Assembly (NCBI GenBank): GCA_030144965.1
Contig: JAMPUU010000026.1
Coordinates: 62,001 to 126,000, forward strand
Direction: 5' to 3'
DNA from: Nitrospira sp. BO4
Lineage (GTDB): Bacteria > Nitrospirota > Nitrospiria > Nitrospirales > Nitrospiraceae
Length of the DNA: 64,000 nt
Shown: one piece after another, positions 18,238-26,037 of the stretch
Position numbering within the stretch: the stretch's first letter is position 1
Layout of the letters: the number at the start of each line of letters is the position of its first letter
Made by a program: the position numbers and the translations under genes
Notes under the pieces: model-generated
Seen by the model: only the letters and a program-made list of their open reading frames with translations
Told to the model about the DNA's origin: nothing
The model's database searches: none

Positions 18238-18783
18238 ATGAATAACGGGGCTCTTACTGAGTTTGAGATCCTCCCGGCGACGCCGGATATGTTGCCGGAC
18301 ATCCTCTCGTTGGAAGAGGCTTGCTTCTCGTCCCCCTGGACGCGCAAAATGCTGGAAGCAGAATTGACCGGAAACCAGTTCGCACATTTTTTCGTTGCGG
18401 TGCATGGCGGAGGAGCGGAGGCGCTGGCCAGAGTCAGCATCATCGGGTACCATTGTTTCTGGATCGTGTTTGAAGAGCTTCGACTGATGAATTTAGCCGT
18501 TAGAGCAACCATGCGGAGGCAAGGGGTCGGGCGTGCTCTTGCGGCTGAAGCTATCCGTCTGGGTCTGGAGCAAGGGGCCACTCGGGCAGTTCTCGAAGTC
18601 AGAGCTTCGAATGAACCGGCGCGCGCGCTCTATGCTCGTATGGGGTTCGCGCAGATCAGCACACGCCCTCAGTACTATACCAATCCCATTGAAGACGCAG
18701 TACTCATGGAAATGAGCCCGCTTGTGATGCACGGTGGCCAACGCCGAAACCGTGTGTCAGCCGGTGGAGGTGAATCAGTCTAA
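18238..18783 (+). CDS. rimI: Ribosomal protein S18 alanine N-acetyltransferase-like GNAT
   Basis: 181 residues. GNAT fold with the acetyl-CoA motif 'RRQGVGRALAAEAI' near residue 95 and 'VRASNEPARALYARMGFA' typical of RimI. The protein is ~30 residues longer than E. coli RimI at the C-terminus. Placement right after tsaB supports the name. Confidence 0.87.
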   Translation: MNNGALTEFEILPATPDMLPDILSLEEACFSSPWTRKMLEAELTGNQFAHFFVAVHGGGAEALARVSIIGYHCFWIVFEELRLMNLAVRATMRRQGVGRALAAEAIRLGLEQGATRAVLEVRASNEPARALYARMGFAQISTRPQYYTNPIEDAVLMEMSPLVMHGGQRRNRVSAGGGESV

Positions 18784-18812
18784 ACAGACTCAACCTAACC
18801 AGGAGGTGTCGC

Positions 18813-19052
18813 ATGTTGACGGAAGACGCGATTGTCGAACAGCTTCGCCACTCCAACACCGAATTCCGGGAACTGGAAGAGTCCCACCATCGCCTGGATC
18901 TTGAACTGAATGAGCTGCAGAGACGCCATGTCCTGACGCCGACCGAAGAGGTCGAGAAAAAACGGATGCAAAAAGAAAAACTGGCGAAGAAAGACAAACT
19001 CGCCGAGCTTATTCGCCACTATCGCGAACAAGGGCTGCAGCCCACCCAATGA
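18813..19052 (+). CDS. DUF465 (YdcH-like) small coiled-coil protein
   Basis: 79 residues with AGGAGG upstream. The sequence is charged helix throughout, with 'FRELEESHHRLDLELNELQR' and 'KEKLAKKDKLAELI' matching the DUF465 pattern of a short antiparallel helical hairpin. Function unknown; lies 29 nt after rimI. Confidence 0.75.
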   Translation: MLTEDAIVEQLRHSNTEFRELEESHHRLDLELNELQRRHVLTPTEEVEKKRMQKEKLAKKDKLAELIRHYREQGLQPTQ

Positions 19053-19097
19053 GAGGCCGGCCGCCTGCCGGCCATCCGCGTAGCTGAATCTGTCGTT

Positions 19098-19874
19098 ATG
19101 GAACAGGTTGTCAATCCGCTTGTCGTCCATATCGCAACCGTCAAGCGACGATTGGTCATCATCGGCGCAACCCTTTTGGGTTCGTTGATTGTGACGTTCT
19201 CTTTTTCAGCCGAGATGATCGCTTGGCTGAATAAACCGTTCCCGAACCAGCTCGCGTTTTATGGACCCACGGAGGCGCTGTTCGCCTCGATCAAGGTCTC
19301 GTTGCTCGCGGCCGTCATTCTCAGTCTCCCCGTCATCTTCTACCAGTGCTGGAAGTTCATCGAGCCGGCGTTGTTGGCGAAAGAACAACGTTGGGCGATT
19401 CCCCTGTTTTGTGTGGCTGGAGGTCTTTTCGCACTGGGTCTGGTATTTTGCAATTTAGTCATTCTGCCGCTGGTGATCGATCTGTTCGTGAATTTCGGCC
19501 TCGACCGAGATATCACGCCCCAGCTGAGTGTCGGGACGTACATTGATTTCAATGTGAAATTCCTGCTCATCTTCGGCTGCGCGTTCGAATTGCCATTGGT
19601 AATGACTCTGGCGGCAATGATCGGAATGGCATCGGCGCATACGTTTGTGCGGTATCGGAAACATGCCATCTTGTTGTGTCTCATCGTCTCCGCCATCGTC
19701 ACCCCTGACGCGACGCTCTTTACCATGCTCCTGATGGCGGTTCCGTTGATGGTGCTGTATGAGATTGGAATACTCGGCGCCCGCTTGTTCGGCCGGAGCC
19801 AGGACCAAAGTGGAGTCGATTTGCCGCTTGATCCGGATTTGCCCATCAATACTGCCGGAACGAGGGTTCGATGA
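19098..19874 (+). CDS. tatC: Sec-independent protein translocase TatC
   Basis: 258 residues with six predicted membrane helices. 'FYGPTEALFASIKVSLLAAV' and 'FYQCWKFIEPALLAKEQR' are conserved TatC segments including the first periplasmic loop Pro-Thr-Glu. TatC recognises twin-arginine signal peptides of folded proteins. No tatA/B is in the window. The last 4 nt overlap the next gene. Confidence 0.93.
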   Translation: MEQVVNPLVVHIATVKRRLVIIGATLLGSLIVTFSFSAEMIAWLNKPFPNQLAFYGPTEALFASIKVSLLAAVILSLPVIFYQCWKFIEPALLAKEQRWAIPLFCVAGGLFALGLVFCNLVILPLVIDLFVNFGLDRDITPQLSVGTYIDFNVKFLLIFGCAFELPLVMTLAAMIGMASAHTFVRYRKHAILLCLIVSAIVTPDATLFTMLLMAVPLMVLYEIGILGARLFGRSQDQSGVDLPLDPDLPINTAGTRVR

Positions 19875-20968
19875 CACCTCAGACCGTGAAGGCCAAGCGG
19901 ATACGAGTCGTCATGTCTGCGATACTGATGTGGGGTAGTGTTCTCGGCTTGGCCTCGGCGGAGAGCGTCGGGTCTTCCGATCTCTCGCCGATATCGTCGT
20001 CGCCGATGACCTCGGAACCGTTGGCGACGTCGGGGCCGTTCGAACAATCCGCGGCCAGCGTGCAGGCCCTCGTGATGGCCGGAAACGGGACGATCTATGC
20101 CGGATCATTCGGACATGGGATTTTTCGTACCATGGACCGAGGTGCCACCTGGATGCCGGTCGGAGGGGGTGTCAGTGATCCGTTTATTTTAAGTCTGGCC
20201 ACAGCGAAAGACGGTGCAGTCTATGCCGGCACATTTCGTGGCGGGGTGTTCCGCTCGCGTGATGAAGGGAACACGTGGCAGCCGATCAACGGAGGCCTCA
20301 AGCGGCTTGAAGTCAAAGCCCTGATGGCGGTCGATCATGAACTGTATGCAGGCACAGGCGATGGTGTGTATCGGCTAAATGACGCTGAAAATTCCTGGGC
20401 GCCCGTTACGGCGGGGCTGGATGATATTTTGGTTCATGCACTGGCTCGCTCGACCGACGGAACGTTGTTTGCCGGGACTTCCGGGAAAGGCGTCTTTCGG
20501 TTCAGCCCTCGTTCATCCGGGTGGGTGCGGTTGCGACATGGGTTGAAGGATCATGAAGGGATGATCGAAAACTTCATTCGCGTATTGGTCATCGATCAAG
20601 ACCAGAGTATTTTTGCAGGCACCTTCGATGGCGGAGTTTTTCGTAGCGCCGACGGTGGGCTAACCTGGCGACCGATCAGCCGGGCGCTGCCCAACGACTC
20701 TATCCGGGGTATCGTCTTCAGCGACCAGGGATTGGTCGTGGCGACCGGAAACGGGATTTTTAGAACGGTGGACAAGGGCAAGCAATGGATTCCTGTGAAT
20801 AAAGGGCTGACTAACCTCGCCGTTCAGGTGTTGATCGGGACCGGAGATAAAGGCCTCTATGCGGGGACGAGCGCGGGAGTGTTTCGAAGCGATGACGGTC
20901 ACACCTGGGTGGCTGTCAATCAAGGATTGGAAGCAGGGATGGCGCCGCCGCCCTTTCTCTTTCGATGA
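19871..20968 (+). CDS. YCF48/BNR-type exported beta-propeller protein
   Basis: 365 residues, starting in an ATGA overlap with tatC. An N-terminal hydrophobic segment and 'GLASAES' suggest export. At least five propeller repeats with an Asp-x-Gly-x-Trp core are visible: 'MDRGATWMPVG', 'RDEGNTWQPIN', 'SADGGLTWRPIS', 'VDKGKQWIPVN' and 'SDDGHTWVAVN'. This resembles the YCF48/photosystem stability-factor fold, which acts in membrane complex assembly. No phototrophy is implied here. Confidence 0.8.
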   Translation: MTPQTVKAKRIRVVMSAILMWGSVLGLASAESVGSSDLSPISSSPMTSEPLATSGPFEQSAASVQALVMAGNGTIYAGSFGHGIFRTMDRGATWMPVGGGVSDPFILSLATAKDGAVYAGTFRGGVFRSRDEGNTWQPINGGLKRLEVKALMAVDHELYAGTGDGVYRLNDAENSWAPVTAGLDDILVHALARSTDGTLFAGTSGKGVFRFSPRSSGWVRLRHGLKDHEGMIENFIRVLVIDQDQSIFAGTFDGGVFRSADGGLTWRPISRALPNDSIRGIVFSDQGLVVATGNGIFRTVDKGKQWIPVNKGLTNLAVQVLIGTGDKGLYAGTSAGVFRSDDGHTWVAVNQGLEAGMAPPPFLFR

Positions 20969-20988
20969 TCACTGAAAGGATGCACGCA

Positions 20989-21501
20989 ATGTCGGATATC
21001 AACGAGAAGACACGAGCAACAATAGCCGTGACGAGTAAGGGGCAACCGATGGGAGAAATCATTCTCAGATTTTTCCCGGACGTGGCGCCCGGTCATGTCA
21101 GCAACTTTATCAAGCTCTCCAAAGAGGGGTTCTACAATGGGACGACGTTTCACCGCGTCATTCCCGGTTTCATGATCCAAGGAGGAGATCCGAATAGCAA
21201 AGGGTCCGACCGGTCGTCACATGGAATGGGTGGACCAGGGTATAAGGTGAAGGCTGAATTCAATAGTAAGCCTCATAAGCGGGGCATTGTCTCAATGGCT
21301 CGGGCGAATGATCCGGATAGTGCCGGTTCTCAGTTCTTTATCTGCGTCGCGGACGCCAATTTCCTTGATTGGCAATATACAGTGTTCGGGGAAGTTGTTA
21401 GCGGCATGGATGTGGTCGACAAGATCGTCACTATGAAACGCGATGGGCGAGACAATCCGTTGGAGCGCGCAGAGATGACCGTGATCGTGAGCGAAGGGTA
21501 G
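20989..21501 (+). CDS. Cyclophilin-type peptidyl-prolyl cis-trans isomerase
   Basis: 170 residues from the ATG at 20989, which has GAAAGGA 8 nt upstream; the ATG at 20965 overlaps the propeller gene and is less likely. The cyclophilin core is complete: 'FYNGTTFHRVIPGFMIQGGD' and 'SQFFIC' (Phe and Gln of the active site). No signal peptide, so cytoplasmic. Confidence 0.92.
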   Translation: MSDINEKTRATIAVTSKGQPMGEIILRFFPDVAPGHVSNFIKLSKEGFYNGTTFHRVIPGFMIQGGDPNSKGSDRSSHGMGGPGYKVKAEFNSKPHKRGIVSMARANDPDSAGSQFFICVADANFLDWQYTVFGEVVSGMDVVDKIVTMKRDGRDNPLERAEMTVIVSEG

Positions 21502-21507
21502 TGTGTC

Positions 21508-22233
21508 ATGCAGGTTGAATCGGCATGGCGGTCCACCGCAGTAATTATGACCTTAGTTCTCGTCCTCCTCGGTTGCGCCACTCCTCATGTGCCGGCACGG
21601 ATCGTCTATGAAGATCCGGTCAATTACGTCCGATTGGAGGAAGATGCGGATGTGCTCGCTGAATGGCCGCCGGGTCACCATACCCATCCATTCGTGATGG
21701 AGCCGGAAAAAATACGCGCGATTTTGTCGGGCATGAAGGTGCGGGAACATCGGGTTGCGCTGCAACGCTGGATACAAGGTGAATCCCCGTTAGTTCCGGC
21801 CTTCACCGATGAGGAACTGGCGCTCCTGTCTATGCGGATTTCGGAGGCACTGGCGGAAGCGAAATACAACGAACGCGTCACCTTCTACTTGAGCCAACCA
21901 CAAACCTTCGCGAGGAGAATTATTACGACAGGCGGGCTGTATGTTCACGGAACTGAGATGCATATTCTGCTGGGAAACTGGCGGATCATTTACGGTATTC
22001 CGGCCTATGGGATGATCTACGATCGGCGTTATCCGATGCGACCAACCGCAGCAAAAGGCTTCGACCTGATCTTTCAGCCTGCTGAAGCCGTTATTCCTGT
22101 GAAGAGCAGTCTGCTCGACGGGGTTTTGGCCAACGCCAAAGACGAACTTATCATCGATTTAACTAAACTTGAGCATGCTGAGCCGGCGGTTTCTTTCAAA
22201 CTGTCTTGCGTGCATGGTGAGGCCGTCTGCTAA
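21508..22233 (+). CDS. Lipoprotein of unknown function
   Basis: 241 residues. A signal peptide ends in the lipobox 'VLLGC'. The mature protein is mixed helix and strand with no recognised motif; 'FYLSQPQTFARRIITTGGLY' and an N-terminal 'PPGHHTHPF' are notable. It starts 6 nt after the isomerase gene and ends the + strand run. No family named. Confidence 0.6.
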   Translation: MQVESAWRSTAVIMTLVLVLLGCATPHVPARIVYEDPVNYVRLEEDADVLAEWPPGHHTHPFVMEPEKIRAILSGMKVREHRVALQRWIQGESPLVPAFTDEELALLSMRISEALAEAKYNERVTFYLSQPQTFARRIITTGGLYVHGTEMHILLGNWRIIYGIPAYGMIYDRRYPMRPTAAKGFDLIFQPAEAVIPVKSSLLDGVLANAKDELIIDLTKLEHAEPAVSFKLSCVHGEAVC

Positions 22234-22323
22234 CAGCAGCGTGGCTGACTACCGGCTCATCCCATCAGCCGAAGCCGAACGGCCAGGAGCATGGAGAGTG
22301 TGGAAAGACGGCTCTCGCCTGGG

Positions 22324-23298
22324 TCAGCTCCGAAGATACATTTTCGGGACTGCCGTCAGTCCCTCGATGAGCGAGGCCCAGCCGAGTTTGGACTGGCCTT
22401 GGATACGATCACTGAAGCGGATGGGTAATTCATGTACGCTGGCGCCCAGTCGCACGGCTCGCCAGGCCAGCTCGACTTGGAAGATGTACCCTTTGGCCCT
22501 CACGGTTTCGAGATCCATCTTCTCCAAGAGCTCATGACGATAGCAGCGGAATCCTCCTGTCCAGTCATGGATATGTGAGCCGAGGAAGAGACTGACATAC
22601 GTGTTGCCGCAACGAGAGACCAATCGCCGGCGTGCATTCCAGTTTTCCGTCCCACCGCCCGGCACATAGCGGCTTCCGATTACCAGATCGGCGGTGCCGC
22701 TGCGGTGTACCAGGCGAGGCAGATCCCACGGAGCGTGGCTGAAGTCACAATCCATCTCAATGATACGATCATACTTTCGGTGCAACGCCCATTCGAATCC
22801 CGCGAGGTAGGCCGGTCCGAGTCCTTCCTTCCTGGCCCGATGCAGCACGTGTACATGTCCGTGTCGGCAACTGAGTTCATCAGCTAGTTGTCCGGTGCCG
22901 TCCGGTGAATTGTCATCAACGATCAAAATATCAGCCACCAGGTATTGGCCGATCGCGGTGACAAGTGCCTCAAGATTGGATCGTTCGTTGTAGGTTGGAA
23001 GGACAATGAGAATCGATTGGTCGAATTCGAACGGTGAGGCAGGTACAAGCTGGTTACCTCCCGCCGCTTGAGAATACCCCGGGTCCTGCGATTCACCGCT
23101 GATAGCAACGCGCGAGCTGTCGACCCCACGGGCGATGAGTTCCTCAGCCAGATCGAAATCAGGTACGATGAACGCCTCCTCAAGACCCAAGCTTTTCAAA
23201 GGAAGCGCGCTGTCGCCCCTGCAGACGGGGTAGTAGCGTACAAGAGGTGCCTGAGCCGCGGCTAACGACGGAGAGAGTGATTGACTAGTGGGCATCAT
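22324..23298 (-). CDS. Polyprenyl-phosphate mannosyltransferase-type GT2 enzyme with N-terminal extension
   Basis: 324 residues. The C-terminal ~235 residues are a DPM1-like GT-A domain: 'VLPTYNERSNLEALV', the 'IVDDNSPDGTG' sugar-nucleotide motif, 'EMDCDFSHAP' (DxD-like) and 'GSRYVPGG'. Such enzymes transfer mannose or another hexose to polyprenyl phosphate. The first ~90 residues are not part of the GT2 domain and match no family I know. Gene is alone on the - strand. Confidence 0.85.
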   Translation of the reverse strand: MMPTSQSLSPSLAAAQAPLVRYYPVCRGDSALPLKSLGLEEAFIVPDFDLAEELIARGVDSSRVAISGESQDPGYSQAAGGNQLVPASPFEFDQSILIVLPTYNERSNLEALVTAIGQYLVADILIVDDNSPDGTGQLADELSCRHGHVHVLHRARKEGLGPAYLAGFEWALHRKYDRIIEMDCDFSHAPWDLPRLVHRSGTADLVIGSRYVPGGGTENWNARRRLVSRCGNTYVSLFLGSHIHDWTGGFRCYRHELLEKMDLETVRAKGYIFQVELAWRAVRLGASVHELPIRFSDRIQGQSKLGWASLIEGLTAVPKMYLRS

Positions 23299-23442
23299 GA
23301 GATCCGGGTGCAGCCTGTGATTGAAGAGGTTGACGTGTCAGTGGGTAGCCTCCTTTGTGGAAGCGAGCGGCATTGTAATCGACGGAGGATACCCGCGCAA
23401 GTAGCGATCCGATCGGCTATCGTGGCCATCCGGTCACAGTTT

Positions 23443-23472
23443 TTGACAGTGCGGGAACGGCTATGCTACATT
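23443..23472 (+). promoter_or_regulatory. Sigma70-like promoter for the FAD oxidoreductase gene
   Basis: -35 TTGACA (23443-23448), 18-bp spacer ending in the extended TGC, -10 TACATT (23467-23472). ATG at 23529; a TAAGGA lies upstream of it. Confidence 0.5.
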
Positions 23473-23528
23473 CCGCGAACCATTGATATTCCACGCTTTT
23501 CTATCACTTACTTCTTAAGGAATGCTGT

Positions 23529-24890
23529 ATGAGCGGATCTCAGGCGCATGTGGTTATTGTGGCGGGAGCGGGACCTGCCGGTATGGCTGTCGCGAGCTCG
23601 CTCTCGAAGACGGGCCATGAAGTCGTCATCCTCAATCGCGACATCAAATTCGGCGGCTTGGCCGAGTACGGGATATTCCCCTCCAAGTTAAAACTCCGCG
23701 GCGGGCTCAAAAAACAGTATTGGGAGCTTCTTCAACAGAAGAACGTCCATTATTTTGGGAATGTCTCGATCGGAAATGGCAAGGATCTCACGGTTGATGA
23801 TGTGCGGGGACTGGGTGCGAGCGCGGTCGTGTTTACGATCGGCGCCCAAGGAACCAAAGCCATTGGGGTTGAGGGAGATTCGGCTCAAGGCGTGTTTCAC
23901 GCGAAGGACGTGGTCTATCACTTCAATCGGCTCCCGGGCTTTGGTGACCGCCCGTTTGACGTGGGAAAACATGTGGCGGTCATCGGCGCGGGCGATGTGA
24001 TGGTGGACATTGCCCACTGGTTGATTCGCTACAAGAAGGTGGAGCGGGTCACGGCAATCGTGCGGCGGGGTCCGGTTGAACGTAAATACAATCCAAAAGA
24101 GATCCGTACCATCTGCGCCAATATGGATCTTGACGGGATTAAAGGCGAGTTTGAACGCATCAAAGACCGCATGGCCAAGGTCGGGCAGAATCCCGACGAA
24201 GTCTTGAAAGGGTTCACCGACGAGTTCACGAAATGCGAGCCGAAAGTATCCGAAACGAAGATGGGCTTCCGGTTCCTCGCGTCGCCGAAGCGTATTCTGG
24301 TTGATGCCCACAATCGAGTCCGTGGGCTTGAGATGGAAGACAATAGGCTTGACCCCAAGGGGGAGGATACCGTCGCCGTAGGCTTGAAGCAGTTGTATGA
24401 GTTTCCATGCGATGCGGTTGTGTTCGCCGTTGGAGATAAGGTCGATGAAACGGTCGGCCTCCCGTACAAGAACGGCATGTTTGTGACAAACCCCAACAAG
24501 ACAGGGAATGATCCCGATGATGCGCTCTTTCAGGCATACGACGAAAGTGTCGGCAAGGTTATGGATGGAGTGTTTCTGGCCGGTTGGGCCAGAAAAGCCA
24601 GTGAAGGACTTGTTGGTGTCGCGAAACGTGACGGGGATTGGTGCGCAGAGGTCGTTGAGCGCTACCTCGCGACCAAGCACGGTGGTGGAGATATCAAAAC
24701 AGTGCTCGATCATTTACATGTGTTGTTGAAGAAGCGGCAGAGTCGGCCAGTCGACGTGAACGGGTTACGGGCACTCGATGTGGCAGAGCGTTCATTCCCT
24801 GGGAAAGCCGACTGCATAGGGGAATTCAAGTTTGTGGCCAATCAGGATATGCTCAAACACATTGAACAGGGGAGCGTGTCGGGCAATTAA
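23529..24890 (+). CDS. FAD-dependent NAD(P)H oxidoreductase (ferredoxin-reductase/GltD-like)
   Basis: 453 residues. 'VAGAGPAGMAVASSL' near residue 12 binds FAD and 'AVIGAGDVMVDIAHWL' near residue 156 the NAD(P). The order and the 'GWARKASEGLVGVAKRDG' segment resemble adrenodoxin-type ferredoxin-NADP+ reductases and the small subunit of glutamate synthase. No Fe-S cysteine cluster is visible at the N-terminus, so it would use a separate partner. Physiological donor and acceptor are unknown. Confidence 0.78.
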   Translation: MSGSQAHVVIVAGAGPAGMAVASSLSKTGHEVVILNRDIKFGGLAEYGIFPSKLKLRGGLKKQYWELLQQKNVHYFGNVSIGNGKDLTVDDVRGLGASAVVFTIGAQGTKAIGVEGDSAQGVFHAKDVVYHFNRLPGFGDRPFDVGKHVAVIGAGDVMVDIAHWLIRYKKVERVTAIVRRGPVERKYNPKEIRTICANMDLDGIKGEFERIKDRMAKVGQNPDEVLKGFTDEFTKCEPKVSETKMGFRFLASPKRILVDAHNRVRGLEMEDNRLDPKGEDTVAVGLKQLYEFPCDAVVFAVGDKVDETVGLPYKNGMFVTNPNKTGNDPDDALFQAYDESVGKVMDGVFLAGWARKASEGLVGVAKRDGDWCAEVVERYLATKHGGGDIKTVLDHLHVLLKKRQSRPVDVNGLRALDVAERSFPGKADCIGEFKFVANQDMLKHIEQGSVSGN

Positions 24891-24892
24891 TT

Positions 24893-24928
24893 ATGGGGTT
24901 CCTCATCCGTGTCCCCATTTCAGTTTTT
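24893..24928 (+). terminator. Terminator after the FAD oxidoreductase gene, overlapping nadK 3' end
   Basis: ATGGGG (24893-24898) and CCCCAT (24913-24918) form a 6-bp stem with a 14-nt loop, followed by TTTCAGTTTTT. The 12-nt gap between the two convergent genes means the hairpin lies partly within the end of nadK. Confidence 0.4.
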
Positions 24929-25778
24929 CCCTGAGCACTTCGTAGTAGTGGCTTTCAGGAAATCTGATCAATCTGGTCCGATGGTCTGAAACCTCAATCA
25001 CCGCCGTATCGCCCTGTGTAATGGCGACGCCGACTTGCCCGTCGAGTGTGGCCATTGATCCGTCATCCCTACTCGTCAAAGTCACTTCGATCATGACATT
25101 TCCTGGGACGATTAAAGGGCGATGGGTCAGGGTGTGGGGACAGATCGGCGTCAAGATCAGAGCCTGCACAGCAGGGTTCATGATGGGGCCTCCGGCAGAA
25201 AGAGAGTAGGCGGTAGAGCCGGTCGGTGTCCCGATAATCAGACCGTCACCGCGTAGATTGGTGACGAATTGTCCCTGGATAGCGATCTGGAGTTCGATCA
25301 TGCGGGCCAGCGTCCCTTTGCTGATCACGATGTCGTTGAGCACAACTCCGCGAGCAACTGTTTCGCCGTGCCGATGAACGTGCGTTGCCAGCATGAGTCG
25401 CTCGTCAAGGGTAAAGTCGTTGGCGAATACTCGCTCTAGGGAGGGATAGAGATTGTCTAACCGGACCTCGGTTAGGAAGCCCAGACCCCCCATGTTGACG
25501 CCGAGGATAGGAATGCTCCGTTCCGAGGCGAGGCGAGCGGCATTCAGGATGGTTCCGTCTCCCCCAAGCACCAACAGAACGTCGGCTTTGTCCGCCAGCT
25601 GGGTCTTGGGAATTCCGCCCCGTTCGTTCAGTAACGTTGCGGAGGTTGTGTCGAGAAGGACATCGATGTTGCGGGCACGGAGCCACGCCACGACTCCGAG
25701 CAGCGTGGATTTGACTTCGGGAAACTTCGGTTTGGTCAAAATCCCGATACTTTTACTTTTCACGAATAATAAACCCAT
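24903..25778 (-). CDS. nadK: NAD kinase
   Basis: 291 residues. The catalytic 'VLGGDGTILNAAR' motif (GGDGT, near residue 70) is present, and 'NLRGDGLIIGTPTGSTAYSL' carries the second conserved loop. The enzyme phosphorylates NAD+ to NADP+. A GTG a few codons downstream is an alternative start. Convergent with the FAD oxidoreductase gene. Confidence 0.92.
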   Translation of the reverse strand: MGLLFVKSKSIGILTKPKFPEVKSTLLGVVAWLRARNIDVLLDTTSATLLNERGGIPKTQLADKADVLLVLGGDGTILNAARLASERSIPILGVNMGGLGFLTEVRLDNLYPSLERVFANDFTLDERLMLATHVHRHGETVARGVVLNDIVISKGTLARMIELQIAIQGQFVTNLRGDGLIIGTPTGSTAYSLSAGGPIMNPAVQALILTPICPHTLTHRPLIVPGNVMIEVTLTSRDDGSMATLDGQVGVAITQGDTAVIEVSDHRTRLIRFPESHYYEVLREKLKWGHG

Positions 25779-25881
25779 GGATGGCGTAGAGCGGAGCGAG
25801 ATTGTATCGAGATGCTCCTTTTTATGTCAACGGAGAGCCAAGCGCGGAGTGAGTCGCCTCGGTTCAGAGAAAAAGAAAAAA

Positions 25882-25937
25882 TGAGCGGAGAGGTTGTGGT
25901 GGATGGCGTCGTGTCACACTGTCTTGTTCTCCGCTCA
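25882..25937 (+). promoter_or_regulatory. Long-spaced inverted repeat upstream of the clpC promoter
   Basis: TGAGCGGAGA (25882-25891) and its exact complement TCTCCGCTCA (25928-25937) are 36 nt apart and end 3 nt before the -35 of the clpC promoter. It is not the CIRCE or CtsR consensus. Could be an operator pair or an unrelated hairpin. Confidence 0.35.
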
Positions 25938-25940
25938 ACC

Positions 25941-25969
25941 TTGACTCTCACGCATACTGTGGTTAGAAT
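25941..25969 (+). promoter_or_regulatory. Sigma70 promoter of clpC
   Basis: -35 TTGACT (25941-25946), 17-bp spacer, -10 TAGAAT (25964-25969), about 70 nt before the ATG at 26038. This is the best-matching promoter in the window. Confidence 0.65.
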
Positions 25970-26037
25970 TAGGTCAAGATTTTTCAACGGTTTTGCTCGA
26001 ACGCGCCCATGATTCGCACTCACTAGAAGGAGGCAGG

